From contig CANKAM010000024.1 in assembly GCA_947479755.1 (NCBI GenBank), forward strand, positions 1 through 56,633: DNA of 56,633 nucleotides, given 5' to 3'. Position numbers and translations under genes: made by a program. Below the pieces are notes generated by a model. The model worked only from the letters and a program-made list of their open reading frames with translations. It had not been told where the DNA came from and searched no databases. Origin of the DNA: Bacteroidota bacterium (GTDB taxonomy: Bacteria > Bacteroidota > Bacteroidia > SXHM01). Shown piece by piece: positions 54,704 to 56,633 of the stretch. Within the stretch, counting starts at the first letter, position 1; each line of letters starts with the position of its first letter.

Positions 54704-56633
54704 TTATTTTTCTAACGGTTCACTTGGAACATAATCCGGTTTTGAGCCCGGGACAATGCTTTTCTCTAAGTCCTCTTTCTGCTTAGCCCAATAACGGTGG
54801 ATTGTGTTCTTTATATTTTCATCAACCACCAACCCTTTCATAATTTGATGAGACACTTCTGTTTTTTGGGGGTTGCTATAATTTGTTACTTCAGCAAAAG
54901 CTATGTAATCAACCATTAACCCATTGGTGTTGCCGGATGCGATAACTTTAAATCCTTTACTGTCTTTATAACTAATAGCCAAGGTTACATCTGTTTTATT
55001 TGCAGTTAGTGTAACAACGGGCATTACAGAATTATTCAACTTAGAGGAGAAAGAATTACGAAAGGGGACAGTAATTTCATTCCCATTCATTACAAAACTT
55101 CCAAAATCCTGGAGGCGCGTGGTTTCTTCTGTCATTCCGAGGGTTTCTTTTATTTCTTTTATTTCAGCACGGTTATACTTTACACCGGCAAGACCCAACG
55201 TGGCGATAGCATAAATATCTATACCTGCAAAAGCTTCGTCTTGTATATAATCCGGGCTTTGATCTGTTATAACCCCAAGGTGATAGTTAGGGCGATATTT
55301 TGTTTCATGCCCTTCAGTTAAATCATCCAGTTCTTCATTATATTTATAAAATGATGGCTTAATTTTATCAATATCATTCATTACAACCTCATATGTGCTT
55401 TCATCTAATGGCGTAATATTTCTTTTAGATTCCCTTGTAGAACCATTTACAAAAGCACCTGCGTACATCCTGAACCAGTAGTTTCCTCCTGTTCCTACAT
55501 ATCCCCAGTTTGCATTTTGAGGAATGATCTGTTTATCATAGCAGCAACCGGGCCGGTCGGTGCGATATAGTGAAAAGTAGGTTCCACTGCTGGTGTTATA
55601 CATAATTCCGTTAGAACCTTGAGACTGAAGCCATCCATCGTTATAATCATAAAATCCTCCGTCATCACTTATTGTAAGTCCGCCATTAACCTGATTATCT
55701 AAGTTAGAATAAACTTTACCATAAGTAGTTCCTGCTCCAACACCCCAATCGCGGTTATAAGCTGAGCCAGCAAAAGCACCTCCGCCACGGGCTTCAAAAG
55801 CTCCCACACGCAAGGCATTCCATGTACCTGGACTCCAACCATAAGTAGAAAACCAATTATCAGCTCCCAGCCCAAAGTGAGCACCCCATGCCCCCTCACG
55901 GTGAAATGAGATATAAGCATCTCCACTGCCTGTATTGGCAATTTCCAACTGACCTTCGTTGGCGTTTCCGCCCATGGTATTTACACCTCTTCTTATTCTT
56001 GCTTTTCCATTTACATCTAAGGTTTGGGCAGGACTCATGATACCTACGCCTAATCTTTTGTTAATACCATTTAATGTAATTACATTGTCGGTTCCATTAA
56101 TATTTGCGTGTGGGTTTGAGCGTCCGCCTGCATCAGCAAATCCAAAATCAAGGTAACCAAAGCGTGCCCCCCAGTTGCCCTGGTTGATTACAAATTTGCG
56201 GTAGTCTGCAGAATTGCCGGGGTTATAGGATGCAAAAGTTAGGGTTGAGCCATGGTTATCGTTTCCTTCGCTGGAAGCAATAACCAGATCACTATAAGAG
56301 GAAGATAAAACCAATTGCGCTCTTCCGTTTGCACTTGTAGGATCATCTAAACCTGCAAAATTGGGGTCGTTTCCCTGATTTTGAAGAATATATACACGTC
56401 CCGATTTATCGATGCGCATTCGTTCGCCCATACCATTCACCGTTCCATTTTCGGTAGAAAATATTAAATCACCCGCACACCAGTTGGCATCGGTTCCTTG
56501 CCCAGTAACCTGTGCACCAATTGAAGCAAAAGCACTGTTATAGGCGGTACCGTTGCTTCTGCGTGAAAAGGTAATAAAAGGGGCATATACATTATTGGTA
56601 GTATTATCGTTATGCAGGTCAAGGCCGATAAGG
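54704..56633 (-). CDS. tail-fibre-domain protein with S74-type C-terminal chaperone domain, 5' end missing
   Basis: The frame stays open to the right edge (about 642 residues seen), so the start is outside the window. The visible part begins with repetitive beta-rich segments (FITFSRRSNGTAYNSAFASIGAQVTGQGTDANWCAGDLIF..., GERMRIDKSGRVYI, RLGVGIMSPAQTLDVNGKARIRRG). Next is a glycine-rich region, then the intramolecular-chaperone domain: GSTRESKRNITPLDEST...INKIKPSFYKY-type segment, YHLGVITDQSPDYI, GIDIYAIATLGLAGVKY. Such S74 domains trimerise fibres and may cleave themselves off. An unusual ~150-residue extension follows the S74 domain, ending VPSEPLEK. There is no T9SS sorting domain at the C-terminus. 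In Bacteroidota these are chromosomal surface or phage-related proteins; no other phage gene is nearby. Confidence 0.82.
   Translation of the reverse strand, partial: LIGLDLHNDNTTNNVYAPFITFSRRSNGTAYNSAFASIGAQVTGQGTDANWCAGDLIFSTENGTVNGMGERMRIDKSGRVYILQNQGNDPNFAGLDDPTSANGRAQLVLSSSYSDLVIASSEGNDNHGSTLTFASYNPGNSADYRKFVINQGNWGARFGYLDFGFADAGGRSNPHANINGTDNVITLNGINKRLGVGIMSPAQTLDVNGKARIRRGVNTMGGNANEGQLEIANTGSGDAYISFHREGAWGAHFGLGADNWFSTYGWSPGTWNALRVGAFEARGGGAFAGSAYNRDWGVGAGTTYGKVYSNLDNQVNGGLTISDDGGFYDYNDGWLQSQGSNGIMYNTSSGTYFSLYRTDRPGCCYDKQIIPQNANWGYVGTGGNYWFRMYAGAFVNGSTRESKRNITPLDESTYEVVMNDIDKIKPSFYKYNEELDDLTEGHETKYRPNYHLGVITDQSPDYIQDEAFAGIDIYAIATLGLAGVKYNRAEIKEIKETLGMTEETTRLQDFGSFVMNGNEITVPFRNSFSSKLNNSVMPVVTLTANKTDVTLAISYKDSKGFKVIASGNTNGLMVDYIAFAEVTNYSNPQKTEVSHQIMKGLVVDENIKNTIHRYWAKQKEDLEKSIVPGSKPDYVPSEPLEK

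Noticed and set aside
54704-56633. Prophage remnant
   Set aside because: Only the S74-type fibre protein is seen; there are no capsid, terminase, lysis or integrase genes within the window, and such proteins also occur as chromosomal surface proteins.

Overview
The window is chromosomal DNA of a member of the Bacteroidota that carries a type IX secretion system (T9SS) and gliding-type motility genes. Evidence is the gldK-gldL-gldM-gldN cluster with a PorP/SprF gene beside it, at least five proteins ending in T9SS sorting domains, -33/-7 promoters of the Bacteroidota kind (TTG-N17..23-TAnnTTTG), and ribosome binding sites that are mostly not Shine-Dalgarno. I cannot place it below phylum. I saw no transposase, prophage, CRISPR array or tRNA gene.

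Layout. (1) 1-3148: the end of a YdcF/DUF218 gene, convergent with valS. (2) 3285-24061: one long plus-strand operon for the cell surface: a 4392-residue modular adhesin-like protein (type A sorting domain), a 1335-residue HYR/PKD/SprB-repeat protein (type A), a 680-residue PKD protein with a gliding-motility-associated C-terminal domain (type B), and a PorP/SprF-family outer-membrane protein with a coiled coil and a SPOR-like tail. A good promoter precedes it and a strong hairpin terminator follows it. (3) 24224-29634: three further T9SS substrates (nidogen-like/PKD, an unrecognised one, and an eight-repeat propeller-like protein). (4) 29635-31250: a 41-bp tandem repeat array, an unrecognised 325-residue protein and a terminator. 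(5) 31342-34003: cell-division and RNA genes: a small coiled-coil protein, zapA, a probable 6S RNA and rny, interrupted by two palindromic intergenic repeats. (6) 34020-39801: six overlapping genes for a surface polysaccharide. (7) 39791-42821: a SirB1-like protein and ComEC. (8) 42825-49668, minus strand: porP-gldK-gldL-gldM-gldN plus a second gldN (gldO-like), the T9SS motor and core ring. (9) 49936-54560, minus strand: an arginase-fold protein with an eroded metal site, topA and a sensor histidine kinase. (10) 54704-56633: an S74-type tail-fibre-domain protein that runs off the right edge.

How it fits together: GldL/GldM form the proton-driven motor and GldK/GldN the periplasmic ring of the T9SS. 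The long operon and the three genes after it encode cargo for that machine. The operon's own PorP/SprF-like protein is the expected partner of its type B cargo. The polysaccharide cluster would add the surface glycan.

The least explained items are the 41-bp array with its conserved odd-centred palindrome and 82-bp alternation, the 163-bp fold-back element before zapA, the PorP/SprF-coil-SPOR fusion, the arginase-like pseudoenzyme, and the block-duplication and repeat homogenisation in two secreted proteins.
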